In this document: positions 48,124 through 61,150 of the stretch, one piece after another
Layout of the letters: each line of letters starts with the position of its first letter
Position numbering within the stretch: the first letter of the stretch is position 1
Position numbers and translations under genes: made by a program
The notes under the pieces: generated by a model
What the model was told of the DNA's origin: nothing
What the model saw: only the letters and a program-made list of their open reading frames with translations
Database searches by the model: none
Source: Polytrichum commune
Taxonomy: Eukaryota > Streptophyta > Polytrichopsida > Polytrichales > Polytrichaceae
NCBI GenBank assembly: GCA_950295325.1
Contig: OX485809.1
Coordinates: forward strand, 26,412,001 to 26,476,000
DNA length: 64,000 nucleotides
Reading direction: 5' to 3'

Positions 48124-49743
48124 GGCGGAGCAGGAATAAGAATCTCTATATAAGTTAGACTCAGCGAGGCATGACTATTTACTAGTGTGCCATGGCACAT
48201 GATGAATGATGTGACGTTGTGAATCGGGAAGCTAACACACATTGAATTTGGAAATATTTTTCAATAATCAAAGCAGAGGTCCTTTTAAATGCATTATTAC
48301 ACTGGGATGCGGGATTTGAAGCCAGCCACATAACCCTTTGTTGTTGTCGTCGTTTTGTGAGTTCAGGTTCGACTTGGTGGAGATCATGAGGTGTGCGGTC
48401 AACTCTCCGTCAAATTGTAGATTGATGGAACTTGTGGGGATCTCCATCATATCGGAGCTTCTGCATCCTGACTCCCATTTGGTATGCGTGAAAGCAAGTT
48501 GCAGATCTATTCATGCACTCTGTCGATCATCAGCAAGTGATCGTTTAGTTTGTTTCCGGTGTCCGTGGAAATACGCTTGCTCTATCAACACGTGGGGAAA
48601 CCGGAGAAACTCATGCTACACCAAGCTTGATGTTCTTGCAGCGTGTCGATGACTGCCATTCCTGTGAAAAGAAAATCATGGAATCTGTAACGAGGTCCTG
48701 AGGCTCTAGTCAACTGATTATAGCAGGGTATTGATCACGCTCAGGAGTTTTAATGTTGGAGAGGATGAAAATCCAAGGGGTGTATTTTGTCGAGGGCGAC
48801 GACTTGCACAGAAGTTTCCTGCAAGAAAACGGAGGTGATTGCTCTTTTCTTGCTATCCAATTCATGTTCAAGTCGACGAGGATGACGTTGGTTTTGTGTT
48901 GATTGCGTGTGCTTATGGAGGAAAAATTGACCTTGTCAAGGATTCGTCTCAAGAATTTACAACTCCTTTTCAGATCTAAGTTGATACTTTGTTTTCTCTC
49001 GTCCTTGGCGAAGAATTAGCGAGCGGATGTTTCTTCCTGATGAAACTTGAATTGAAAGAGAGATTTCAGATGCATCAGAGAAACGAGAGTTAAGAATCGC
49101 TTGCGAAGTCAATATAGACCTCCACCCGCTCTCGGAGTTTTTTGCGCCCTCTTTATACTTTGTGAAGATCTCAACGATTTCATTGATGTAAAGAATAACA
49201 TTTAGGTATCCCCTTGCTTTTGGGTTTAAGGTTGTTGATTGCCAATGTACACCACGGAAAGTTGCAACAGGGTACTCGCAGAAGTAGACCCCAAATTATG
49301 ACCCTTCTCTTGAGAAATGAAAACCAAAAATCTTGAGCCCCGGTACATTGCAATGCATTCGAATAAAATTTTATCTAGACATCCACAGCACATTTGCAGA
49401 GGTGCTCGGCAAAAATTTCCATTGAACATTGATTTTTCTCCTCAACTTTCCTAGAGTTCACGCCTTTGGTTTATGTATTCTAGACACTTTTATATTTGCA
49501 TAAACTGCGGCATGTGAACTGGTGCACCCAGTTTAGTTTTCATTTTATGGCATTACCCCTTGCAGTACAGATCGGGTATTACTAATTCCAGTAATTCCAA
49601 GTAGAGAACACCTTCAGTACTGGTTATCACATCACACATGATGCAATATTGCTTCAACGAAGCACTTAAATTTTCAGTGCATCTACAGGAACGAAATGGT
49701 GATCTGCTGTTAGGCTCTGGATCAGAATTAGTTTGACGCCCCA
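48124..49743. other. Intergenic region upstream of GT47, unassigned
   Basis: Frames at 48338-48652 (+) and 48710-48952 (-) have fairly gene-like composition but no domain I recognise. The right end should hold the GT47 promoter. Confidence 0.35.
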
Positions 49744-51961
49744 ATGGAAAGAGGGTGCAGTTACCCGGAGCGTGGCGGTTGGGCATGGTTTCTCATGGTA
49801 GCCTTAGTGCCAGGCCTGCTCCTCTGTCTTGCTGTGGCCTTGTATGTCCCCTGGTATGGCTTTCTTCGCTTCGACAGCTTGCTGCACTCGGGAGATCAAC
49901 AATGGATGGAATTAGCAGACTTGGCGAGGCTGCAAAATCAAGGAGATTCTTGTGCCGGGCGTTACATATACATCTACGACCTGCCCCCACAATTCAATAG
50001 TGACCTTGTCAAGAACTGTTCAGGTGAAGAATCTTCGACACTGCTCATTTATTGGGTTTCATCTTGAATTGTAAACTAAACTGTTTTATTTTTGTCTTAC
50101 CCTTTCTGCGAGCTTTACAACTACGTGTAGTGATCCAAGCTGTTGGAAATAAATGCCAATAAATACCTCAAGAATACAACTCCAAAAATCAACGAAAGGT
50201 ACCGCCCCTCGTTAGCAAGAATCTGGAGAAGTACCAAGCGGTCAGTACATATGGGGCTCAATACGGTCTGTCGTCAAGGGAATTGAACAAAATCACTTTT
50301 CACACAATATTTGCTTGTAAAATCTGGACTGATTGGTACTGAGCTGTTGTTTCAAGTCAGCAAATAAGTTTAGCACTAAATAATTCAGAGGTGAGTGTTG
50401 GCTGATGCTTGTAGGTTCACTTGGTGATTCTCCAGTCATTTATTTCAACAAGTTAGTCTTTGTCATGATCATCCGCATAGAATAAGAATTGGGCAAATTA
50501 AAGTGAAATAATGTCGAACGGGGGTTTTGGACTCATGGGGCTCTATGCAGTCTGTCGTCAAGAGAAGTGAACAAAATCACTCCGAGCATAGATTTTGCTT
50601 GTAAAAGTTGGACTTAATGGTAGCTAGAGAGCAATATAGGTGAAAGATCTGTAGCTGTTGTTGCTAAGTGAGGAAACAAGACTTTCAGCACTGAAAGAAT
50701 TAGAGGTGACTAGCGTTGACTGATGGTTGTAGCTAGGTTCACTTGGTGATTCTCAACTCATTTTATATTAACAAATTAGTCCTTGTCATGATCATCCGCA
50801 GAGGATAAAAATTGGGCAAATCTATGTGAAATGGTATCAAACGGTGGGCTTGGACCTCAAGTATTACTCCCGGAAGAAAATGACGCCCTCTCGTCCATCT
50901 TCCAGCCTGAAGATGCTTGGTTTGTGACCGACCAGTTCAGCCTAGACCTAATTTTCCACGAGAGGCTTAAGAAGTACGCATGTCTCACGAAGGATCCCAA
51001 AACAGCCACACTGTCATACATACCATTCTACAGCTTCCTAGATTTCTCCAGGACGGTGTACACTTCTGAACCTGCAATCAACGAAAGATCAAGCCGTGAG
51101 TTGCTGGCTTGGTTGCAAAAACAGGAGCATTGGAGGTCAACAAGTGGCCATAGCCATGTGCTTGTGTTGAGTAGAGTCATGTGGGATTACGCAAGGCCCA
51201 ACGGATCAGACTGGGGAAACAGGTTCCTGTTTTTCCCCGAGGTTGCAAATGTCACCAAAATCTCCATCGAACAAATTCCTTGGTGCGACTCCCCATGGTG
51301 CAAGCACCGGATGGGAATCCCTTACCCGACATCCTTTCACCCATCCTCAAACTCCCACATCCAAGCATGGCAGAAGACAATTCGAACTGCAAAGCGCGAG
51401 ACATTGGTCTTGTTCATTGGTGCACCTAGGGTTAACACACTCGCTGCATCACTTCGGGGCACTCTCCTAACCCAATGTGCAAATTCAAGTTCAAGTGCTT
51501 GCAAGCATGTGTCCTGCAATGAGATCAAATGCGCAGGTCGACCTGATGTTGTTATAGGCCAATTTCTGAAGTCGGTGTTCTGTCTGCAACCTTCCGGAGA
51601 CAGTGCGACACGGAAGGCTGTGTTCGATTGCCTTCTTGCCGGAGGCATTCCCGTGTTCTTCGACAGGGTTACCGCTCCCTTGCAGTACTTGTGGCACTTG
51701 CCTTCCAATGCTAGCAGCTACTCTGTGTTCTTTGATATCGAGAGTGTCGTCAATGGTAAAATCGATGTCATTCGAGAGCTCACCAACATTCCGCCAGACA
51801 CCATAGCTAGGATGCAGAAGACTGTGCATGATTTGGTGCCGGGTATTATTTACCGCAAACCAGGATCTGATGTCACCATCAAGGATGCGATAGACCTGAC
51901 CATTGATAATCTCTTAGAGATGTTTAGGCCTGTGAATCAGTCATTGATTTACAATAGATAA
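49744..51961 (+). CDS. GT47 exostosin-family glycosyltransferase, MUR3/KATAMARI1-like
   Basis: A type II Golgi glycosyltransferase of the subgroup that galactosylates xyloglucan side chains; the exact acceptor cannot be read from sequence. Two exons join in phase 1: 49744-50023 and 50802-51961 (TAA), giving 479 aa. A membrane anchor lies at residues 13-34 after a short cytosolic tail. The exostosin domain starts with GRYIYIYDLPPQF (72-84), then NGGLGPQ, WFVTDQFSLDLIFHERLKKY, GSDWGNRFLFFPE, GIPYPTSFHP, FIGAPR (298-303), SVFCLQPSGDS (351-361) and GGIPVFF (374-380), the nucleotide-sugar-binding part of the family. The splice join adds EDKNWANLCE ahead of the first ATG of the long downstream frame, restoring the conserved Cys before the NGG motif. 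Intron 1 holds a tandem duplication that includes the start of exon 2. Confidence 0.93.
50251..50862. repeat. Tandem duplication in intron 1 of GT47 spanning the 3' splice site
   Basis: Unit 1 (50251-50535) and unit 2 (50535-50862) are parallel: GGGGCTCWATRCRGTCTGTCGTCAAG, GAACAAAATCACT, TTCACTTGGTGATTCTC, TTGTCATGATCATCCGCA and TTGGGCAAAT. Unit 2 ends in the real acceptor and the first 60 nt of exon 2; unit 1 has a decayed copy of the same junction at about 50471-50538, with stops in the former reading frame. Offset drifts from 284 to 323 bp through indels. Confidence 0.88.
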
Positions 51962-54900
51962 CTTGATAGTACACTTTCAAGGTCCGGGTATAGTAATGGA
52001 CATTAGCTTAGCCGGCAACCTGCTTGAACGTCGTCATTGAGTTAGGTTCCATACTCATGATTCATGATTTGTAGTTGACCCCATTAGAATAGGTTTCTTA
52101 TTCAAAGATGCCCGAGTCTGTATACGTAAGGGCTTCGTTCTTGTAGAAGTAGGTTGACTGACTCAATTCATATAAGAAGGAAATTGTGATTAAGCCTATA
52201 GTTTTGTAGATGCGGTCATGATTGATTACTGAGGTGTGATTCCCACGCCTCACAATCCAATGAGGGATGTTATGTTCACAGACATGGTGAATTTGTTCTC
52301 AGAATTTGGTTAGATTTTACAAGCGTTACGTGTCAGACAACAATGTACATGAAACTGATAGCAGCATGATCTCCAGGAGGAGTTCGTATAATATTGTACC
52401 CATTTAGTGTAATATTATCACTGATTCAAGTAGAGACCATTGTTGTGTCCAGTGTCCACAATTTCAGAAAAAAATTAGGTTGCACAAGAGAGGTCACGAA
52501 TGCTAGTAGCCTCCTCACCATCTATAAGTAAGGTAGCTGGGTCTTAAGTGGGTCGTTTTCTTAATCAGACCCCTATATTTGATTGGTATGTGGATCGGTG
52601 ACGATCTAAGAGCAAACATCACGAGGACACATTTTAAAAAGAGATTGAACCACATCTTCATGTATTAATAACTATTAAACACTTAATAATGAACATAATT
52701 GGGAGGACCTATGTTTCGAGTTGAGAAATCAACAAACATACACTTTCGATAATCATAATTAAATAAGGGAAAATCTAATTTTCAATCTAGATTTTACAGA
52801 TGTTTCATTGTAGTTTTGTTGATGCAACACGAGTTTTGTTATGTAAATCTAATTAGTAGAAGTTGGAGAACATGAAAAATGAACCAAATAACACCCACAT
52901 ACCTTAAGGGTTTTCCTTCTTGTAGAAGTGGGGTGGCTCAATTAGGAGAAGGACATTGTAGTTTAGCCCATGATTTTTGTAGATGCGGCCATGATTGACT
53001 AGCGAGGTGTCCTATGGGCCTCACAGTTCAAGTCTAAGACACACTTGCAGAATAATAAGCATAGCTCCGTATTGAGATGTGCTGATACAATGGACATTCT
53101 AATCCCGGTGAGTTTGCAAGACTTATAAGTGATATTTTCAGTTATGATATTTAGTTATATTGACTGTGTTACATGAAGTCATGGGCTCAAGCATGTTGAT
53201 TCATCCTTAATGGCTTTATTATGGAGGATTGCCCATGGTGGCCACATCCTTGAATGCCTTTTCAAGTTGGGGAGCATTTCCTTTCGAACTTGAGTGAAAG
53301 TGCTTGTAAGTTGTCACAGCCATGCCAAAGCACTATCTTCCAAGTTAAATGAATGTTCAACTAGTCTATGTTAAGTAAGGTGATATATAAAGATGGTTGT
53401 GCAAGAAGGCATCTCTGCCCAATGATCTTATGTAATTTAGTAGCTACTAGCAAGTATCATAGAACTTTGACTTAACAACTTGCAAGGACTGTATGCTTGA
53501 GTAACCTTGAAACTCACTATGAATATTTAACCCTTTGCACACCCACTCAATCACAAATGGAGAATGAGATGGTTTGGGCCTGAGCTCAATAGAAATGCAA
53601 CCATGCGAAGGATGAGGTGAAACTACAACAATACACATTTACATGTGAAGAATCAATCTTGAGAACATTCTCAAGGTAGCAGTGCCTTAAAGTAACACCT
53701 TCCTTCTGGCGACACTTATCTTTCATCCTTAAGCCGTCAAGAAGTGAGTGCAACGGTGTCATCGAGTAAGTCATTGCTAAAAGCAATTACTCATATGCGG
53801 GCTATGGCATTAAGTACTAAATAGCACCACTTTGCCCATCATAGTAGTGATTTAAGAAGGATGCAAGAACACTTTAAAGAGAGAACCAACTTTGGCCAAT
53901 CACAATGGCTAGTAGGGGATCTATCCACTCAACGAGGCAGTGTAAGATGTGATCCACACAAGCGGGACAACACCTCCATTTAATAGGAGGCTCTCACCCT
54001 CAATAAGGCCGATTTTGTGGTGATTCTCATCTTGCATTCCAACATCCATGGACCCCCCTAGTGGAGAGTAAAAGACTTTGCAAATTCTTGTAGGTCGCAT
54101 ATGAATTTGTTCATGCGCTCCACCATGACTGCTCTACATTGACTTGCCAGAAGAATTACTTGAGGATAGCTCTTCAACACTAGAATTTAAAATGGAGTGA
54201 AATTTTACATCATTTTTTAAAGTCCATCTTTTATACATCATTTGTTGATTAATTCTATTGGTTATTTTAGAGGTGTGTGCCGACCTTTCTTCTTCTTCTT
54301 CTTCTTCTTCTTCTTTTTTTCTTTTTTCTAGCTACTAGTAGCCACTTTGCTACAGTGAAGTGAATTGATTTACAAACACATGTTAAAAAAGTTGAATTTT
54401 TGCCTTGTAAGGTGCCATCTCCACTCTTTGTGGGTAAGAGGTTGGTGCCAACTAGCTTCACATGGGTGGAGCGGAGTCACCTTAAAATCGAGACCCGCAT
54501 GTAAGCTCCATCATTGGGAGTAGCTAGTGAGCTCCACTATGAGCTATGAATGGAACCCATCTTCCCATTCAAGGGCTCACTTCGCCTAGGGGTTAGTTGG
54601 TTGGGGTGAGTGGTGTTGCCCCGGGGAGTGCACTTAGTGTTAAAAGTCAGGTATAATATGCGTGCATCACCTCCAAATTAATACCCCTATAAATGGTTTG
54701 TCTTTCATTAAAAAAATGATATACATACATATATATATAACAAAAAAGAAGCTTCACGTATGTATGCATGTTTAGAATAAATTTTAAAAACAAAAGCCCA
54801 CCATATGTATACAATGAAAAACATGGTCTAAAAAATAGGCTAAAATTTTTTCACTTCAAAAGTACTTCTTTATCATTGATAAAATCATTAAACACTTTTC

Positions 54901-55637
54901 CATCCATAGGATGAACCTCGTACAAGTGTTTTTCTACTACAAAAGTTATTGTAGCTAGTGCAATAATAGTTTCTAAGTCTACCCATGATGTGATCTGTTA
55001 AGTCATAAGTCCATAGTGATCCATGATCTTTTTGGTACCAACACAATCTAATCTCCATATAAGATGGTGGAATTAACAAATTAATTGGTTCTCTATATTC
55101 AACCCACTTATTAGCAAATTTTCTATGCATTCTATAAACCCTTCCTAAATACCAAGCTTTTGATTTGCTTGGCCTTCCTTTTATAAAAAAAATTCAATTG
55201 TTGCCGTAACCTAGCAAATTTGACATTGGAGGCTATAGAGAGACCAAGCTCATAACGGTGCGTCCAAGGGAAGGAGCGAGCTAGCACTGTAGATTGAAAG
55301 CCAAAGCAAACAACTTGCCGTGAAGGAACGACTCTCCAATAATTACGCACATCTCACATGGGTGGGTGGGAAGCATGTGGTAACATGGCAACGACCAAGG
55401 CAGGTGGGCCGGGAATAGTAGGAAGTTATGTGTTGTCTTCAAATTGGATCTGCGGGTTGGTAACTAAGCTTTTGAATATATATATATATATATATTCAAT
55501 GAAGAGGCCTAAGAGTTACTTCTTACCTACATTTTGTCCAATGCATGAACAAAATGTTTACAAAAAAATTTGGCAGTGGAATCCGTTGACTTCTATGGAG
55601 CTTTTAATCTTTCTTAGGCAGAGTGATTCCATCACGA
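51962..55637. other. Intergenic, repeat remnants and simple repeats
   Basis: The blocks at 52130-52300 and 52903-53045 are related copies (TTGTAGATGCGGYCATGATTGAYTA, CTTGTAGAAGTRGG). A (CTT)n tract lies at 54284-54312 and an (AT)n tract at about 55478-55496. Minus-strand frames at 53447-53786 and 54888-55350 show no domain that I recognise. Confidence 0.45.
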
Positions 55638-55993
55638 CACTAAATATGATATTTAGTCACACCAATTCTAATTGTCTTGCTCAATACTAATTGTAAACCG
55701 GGGTAAGTGTCACCAACACCAAATGTTAACCCAACATTATTTGTCATTCCTTTTAAATAATTTTTGGGATTATAGATTTACAGTGTTGCAATTATTGTCA
55801 CTTCCTACATGATTTTTCATCCAAATTTCAATCATCTGTGACAAGATTTCATCACAAATTGCTGATAAGAGAACATAGGGTTTTGGCTAATGGATGAACT
55901 CGTCCATCATCCATGACAATATTTGTAAAGTTATCCATATGAAGTGTCATCCGAAATGCTACCATTGTGACACTAAATATCATATTTAGTGTA
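55638..55993. mobile_element. MITE family M, copy 3 (inverted)
   Basis: Reverse orientation to copy 1; both tips carry CACTAAATATSATATTTAGTG. Full-length with moderate divergence. Confidence 0.8.
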
Positions 55994-56889
55994 GTTAGCT
56001 ATCTAGCTAGTAAATAATTATTTGCCCCTTTGTTGCGTCAAATGTGGAGATGTGCGTGTCTCTCTACATAGGGGAAAAATAGCTAAGTATGTTTAGTAGC
56101 TTGCCACTTGTTGTGACAAAGGTATAATGTCGTGGCTTAGAGTAGTTGTTAAAGATAGTTGTGAGCCTAAGTCCTATATGGGAGTTCTAGTAAATAAAAA
56201 TAAATTTGCAAAGACAAATATGGAAGTGTATAGGTGTATGTATAAGTGTGGAATTATGTTGTCAACAAATACATGATTGGTGTATGAGTTCATATTATGT
56301 CCAAAAGTAAAGGTCCACATAAACATACCAAGTTATTATACATGAGCATATCTTAATTGTTTGTTTATATCAAATTAGATTATCAAATCAACCTCATGAT
56401 GGCATTGGGAAGTAATTTAAAGTCGGGTAGAACAAGGAGGGATCCTCACCAACTCTCCATAACATTTTTTTATTTTTTTTGAAAAAAATATTTTTTTTAG
56501 ATAGAAGGCCAACCCAGCCAACGCCAATCCTTTTTTGGTTCTCAAAGTGCACAAAGACATGAACCTTCTCAAGAGGTGCATAATTTAATTTTTTTTTCTC
56601 TAGGTTATGTAAATTTTGAAGTTATTGATTATGTAAATTTTTATATATAGATAATTGAATTGTGGATAATATGCAAATAACAATTGTACTTTGTATCATC
56701 TTACTTAGAAAAATAATACCCTATAACTTTCTATAGTGTTCTTTCAATTAGTGTTATTTTCATAGAAGTGTTTTAGTTTTCGTTTTTCTACACTCTAATT
56801 AATTAGGATGGATTTGTACAACTTGCATCACAAACTCAAGTAAATAATCACTTTCAAGTAGTGAACATCCACCTTTTGAGGATGATTTA
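55994..56889. other. Intergenic, AT-rich, nothing recognised
   Basis: No gene or structured element seen; poly-A and poly-T tracts near 56465-56500 and 56587. Confidence 0.4.
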
Positions 56890-57684
56890 TTGGACTCCCA
56901 AAAAGTTCAACAACTAGCACCCACAAGAGCTTTAACACTGCCATATGGAAGGAATTCTAGACCATCTTGGAAAATTGGCAAGAAATGGCTCATGCATATG
57001 AGACTGCATGATGGGCCTATACATGGTTATATAAAATGCCCTACACGTGAGGAATTTTTTGTTCACTCACCATGGGGTTTGGAAGCAAGTTGCAAAAGTA
57101 TGGAGAAATAGTTCATACATGACCACGATGAAAGCAATGATCATAAATCCGCAGTGGCTAGAAAGGAGGGTCGTCATTTTCCTCCAAGTTGTTTGGTTTC
57201 TATTACTTGTCATGTATGTGCAAGTAATTGTGGATAGCTTGAACAAATGGTTTCTTGATTAACTTCTTTTTGATAAATGAAATCTTCTAGTCCAAAACAT
57301 TATCCAAGTGATGAAGAAGTTCGTATAACTATCTCAAGGAAATGGTTGGAGAGATTGATCATAATTTTTTGGATTGATGGCAGTTGAAAGCGATGCAAGC
57401 AGAGCCGAGTTGCTTGAGATTGTAGAAACTGAGGCATGAATGTGAAAACAAATTATTGTATGAGACATGGCAATTTTGTGGGGGGCTTCAATGAAATGGC
57501 CACATCTCATGAAAGTTTGGCAGAAATACTTGCCATTCCCTCAAGTATTGTAATTTGTGAAAGGGGATTTTCAAAACAAAATGCTATCAAAAGCCACTTG
57601 CAAGCCTCATTCAAGTTGGAGACTTTGGATGCTTTGATGCAAGATATGATTGGAGGATGGTGTCTAAGTTATAGAGCAACATGA
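56890..57684 (+). pseudogene. hAT-family transposase remnant (C-terminal dimerisation region)
   Basis: The frame at 57436-57684 reads LAEILAIPSSIVICERGFSKQN followed by IKSHLQASFKLETLDALMQ, the typical C-terminal dimerisation motif of hAT-type transposases (SxxCERGFS, then LxxxxLDALM). Upstream frames at 56890-57111 and 57047-57262 overlap in different phases and may be the decayed N-terminal part. No full catalytic domain and no TIRs were found. Confidence 0.65.
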
Positions 57685-60600
57685 AGAATTGGAGATTTCT
57701 TAGGATGGACTAAATATTGTGAGACGTTCAAACTTATATACATTTACATGTGAAAGAATATGATTTGGTCGTCAAATTTGTGTGAAAGATTAAGATTTTC
57801 TCAAGCTGTCATTTGAAAGGTAGTTTTTCATGTTGACTGCCACATTAAAAGGCCCCAAAAAAAGGCAACCTATCACATGAAACGAAAGTGGACCCATAAA
57901 AAAAGAACAGTGATCACCACCCTCTTGCGCTCTCAACTTATATCTTGTAGCCTCTTTATTCATGTAGTGGCAATTAGTGGTGCCACTTTTCGATGGTAGT
58001 GGGGTTTAAAAAAATTTAATACCAAATTTCAAGTCTCAAAGTGGTATGCACTAGTGGTGCTTGAAGATGCCGACCTCCCTCCTACCTCTCGGTACTTATA
58101 TGTGTGATTGTAAAAATAATATTTTAAAGCAATAATATTCGTTTTGGGTGTATTCTCTTAATTAAGTGGATTGGTCAAGAATGTGGTAGTATGAGGCAGA
58201 GAGGTAGTACATCCCAACTTGTTCCACTAAATAGTAAAAGGCAGCTTTCCCACACCCTATAAAGCAGGAAATTATCTCAGGGTCACAAGTTTATCGGAAT
58301 ACTGATCAATGTTCAAGATTGAAGCCCTCATATGAGTTTCATTTTGAAGGGCTCTCAAATTTCAGCCCTTCAGTTGAAGGACTGGTTCAAATCCAAGATG
58401 TTAATCCAAAAATATAGAAATGAAATACAACATTCATGTTAAACTTGTGCATAAATTATATGGTACATGTTTTCAGTATAATGTGAAGAATTAAGAATCA
58501 ACCATCTAACTTCATTTCTTGTAGTGACAATGCTCTACGCTTGTTGGTTCTTGTGGCGGACATATTATATCGGGGACTTCAAATGACGTCTTCATTTTCA
58601 ATTTGGGATTGCGTTTCGAAGGGTTGTTTTGAGAGGTATATTTTGAAGGGCCAAATCGTGTTTGAAGGGCATTGAAGACTTCAATCTTGAACATTGATAC
58701 TGATGCAAAGCTACTGGCAGCATTTACTGATCCATCCACATCAGGAGCCTGCGTTGCAGCAATGACGATGACCGGTCATGCTACTGACACAACTCACATC
58801 AGAAAGTACCCCCCTTCCTAGTAGTGTAACTTATAAGTTGTGATCGGTTTGTCATCATAATGACTTGGAGTGTTACGTTGCTTCTCAACAACCTATTCTT
58901 CAACATTGCAGATAATCTCCCATGGAAGGAGTAGGCATACGTAATCACCCACTGCATCCGAAACAATCCGAAAGAAACCCTCGCGTACTTTAACCACTTG
59001 TGCACCATTTTTAGGAGCGAAGTGCAGCCAAGTTCTGTTACAATTGAAGAGATGATGTGGGAATTGGGTTGAGATGGTTGCAAGCCCGTACTGGTTTGAT
59101 GTCTTCTCAAAAGCCTTGCTCAGACAGCATGCGTGTGCTGTGTCGCGAATCTCGATCAAACTGTCATGAATCTGTGCACTTTCAAGACTTGAAAGTGTTT
59201 CTTGAGATGGGATTTAAAGAATTTGGGGCTAGATTTACGATACTGCTCATGGATTTTAATTTGGATGATTGCCTTCTGCCCGAGCCGCACAAAGATCTTG
59301 TGGTGGAAGAGGTGATTATCAAGGCATGCTTATTAGCTTGCTTGTGAACAATATCTTCTCATATGTGAAGGAGATGACCGAGACAGACAATGAGTGCAGT
59401 CTTTTTAGGATTTTCATGAAGACTGAGGGTTTGTTGCTCCCCGAATCTATGTGGAAGGTTGTGATTGGGTGAACTCGCACATCGGCTCACTTTTGAAGGC
59501 AACCACACAATAGTCCGTGGCATGGGTGCCGGAATCGTGTGCCTTGACTGTGTATTAAAATGTGGAAGATGTGAAGCAGTTGATAATAGGCAATTTTATC
59601 TTCCACTCGATAGATAAACGAGATTGACATCCAAAATCTGTCTTCTTAGAGCAAAGATTGGGCTTCATGCGCCTGGTGACTGATCCAGGAATAGAAGATA
59701 ATTAGTAGATAAATTATAATTTGTAATTTATCGATTAGTGTGGAGAGTCTGGTTTAGCTCAAGATAGTAATGGTATGTCATAAACAGTACTAAGTAACTG
59801 TACGTTTTATCAAGGATTTGAAGTTGGACAATGCTCACAATCCATCATAAGGTGCAACACTGGCATTTCTTTTATTATGGGATAGGGTTCTTCTGAAACC
59901 TGCAGTCATGGATTAGGTGTGAGGCAGTTGTCGGTTGGCAGTGTTATGTTCTACTTGATAGCTAAATTGTATCAACATCCAGCATCCGTCTTTCTAGAGC
60001 AAAGATCGGGTTCTGTCCCTTGTGACTGATCAAGGATGAGAAGAGAATCAGTAGATAAATTATTGTTATTATTAATGTGGACTAGAGTCTAGCTGAAGAT
60101 AATAGTATGTCATTACCATTATTAACTAAACATATCCAGCATGAAGGATATGAAGTTGCACAATGTTTACAAGACTCAATGAGTCACAAGGTGCAACACT
60201 GTTTTTTTTTTTTTTTTTTAATGAGGATAGGGCTCGTCTGGAACTTCGAGCAGTCATGGATTGGAGTCTCATTATTTTCAGCATCCCTCCTCTAAGCCTG
60301 CAATGTTGCCGCAATGAAGTGAGCATATTCTCATATTTATTCCAAACCTTTCGTAGTGTGCACTTGCCATCAAGGGCAGTAATTTCTTCAAAACCTTCTA
60401 GATATGTGTTGATATTGCCAAGGTTTCGTCTAAAGTGGTAGTTGTAACTTCTGAATCTTCAGGTTGGTTGGTAGACTTGAATCTTCAAATTGGTTGCGAG
60501 TCATCCATGGTACTCATCATGTGTTCATCTCAACCCCAAGCCTTTGGATACTAGAATAGATACGTACATCACCATAAAATCGAATCCCTTTTGTGACCCT

Positions 60601-61150
60601 TATTGGCAAGTGAGCTGAGAAAAGTGGCGAACTGCCTAGTACAGTACATGACTTGGTAGGGTTGCTGGATCATCGTCTACTTTGTCACATGTGTAGCTGA
60701 GATGATTATGCTTCAGAATTTTGACCCTGCAACTGCAATCGCCAAGTTTTAAAAGCAAAGTACATAAGTTACTCCTAAGAAATACAAAGTGATCTATTAT
60801 CTTAATTTTAAGCCCCACTTTGATCAAGAGTGGGCCCTGTGACTTTTCATTGGTTGATTTGCATACAAATTCAGTAATTTCTCTCTCCTTGCTGTGCCCA
60901 AATACCATTTCTCCATTTGTTGGAATTTGAACAATAAACTTCAGACCATGCACAAAAAAGTGGCAAGAGTTGGAGATAGCCTGAAGCAAACGGATGTGAT
61001 TAAAGTCTTATTTTTTAATTACTATCTATCTAAAGTCTGGTGCTCGGCCTCACTTCTACCTGTATGGGACTGGTTCCCAGCCAAGATAAGCCAAAACACA
61101 CGAGGATGGAAGGGCTCAATTCTTCTGATAAGATCTTTGGTGCCTTGCTT
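57685..61150. other. Intergenic to 3' flank of the DEMETER-like gene
   Basis: No gene recognised. It includes a candidate short TIR pair (about 58300-58325 and 58677-58701 around AATGTTCAAGATTGAAG) and a tandem duplication at 59574-60255. The right-hand few hundred bases should be the 3' UTR of the DEMETER-like gene. Confidence 0.4.
59574..60255. repeat. Tandem duplication, about 350-bp unit
   Basis: Units start near 59574 (GAAGCAGTTGATAATAGG) and 59921 (GAGGCAGTTGTCGGTTGG). Shared markers are AGAGCAAAGATYGGG, GTGACTGATC, AGTAGATAAATTAT, AAGGTGCAACACTG and GGATAGGG followed by CAGTCATGGATT. The second unit has gained a poly-T run at 60203-60220. Confidence 0.8.

Noticed and set aside
48338-48652. 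104-codon plus-strand frame, with gene-like composition on both strands
   Set aside because: Tried as an F-box, leucine-rich or BTB fragment in several frames; no convincing match and no intact continuation.
53447-54200. Possible retrotransposon gag or pol remnant on the minus strand
   Set aside because: Some protein-like texture, but no zinc knuckle, protease, RT or integrase motif and no LTRs.
54284-54312. (CTT)n and other simple tracts, such as (AT)n at 55478 and poly-C at 33222, 34487 and 37551
   Set aside because: Ordinary microsatellites; noted only as landmarks.
58300-58701. Short inverted pair around AATGTTCAAGATTGAAG as a transposon
   Set aside because: Arms are only about 25 bp with no target duplication and no other copy seen; left as a remark.
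60636-60989. 117-codon minus-strand frame beyond the DEMETER-like stop
   Set aside because: Lies past a stop that ends the family's normal C-terminus; likely chance in the 3' flank.
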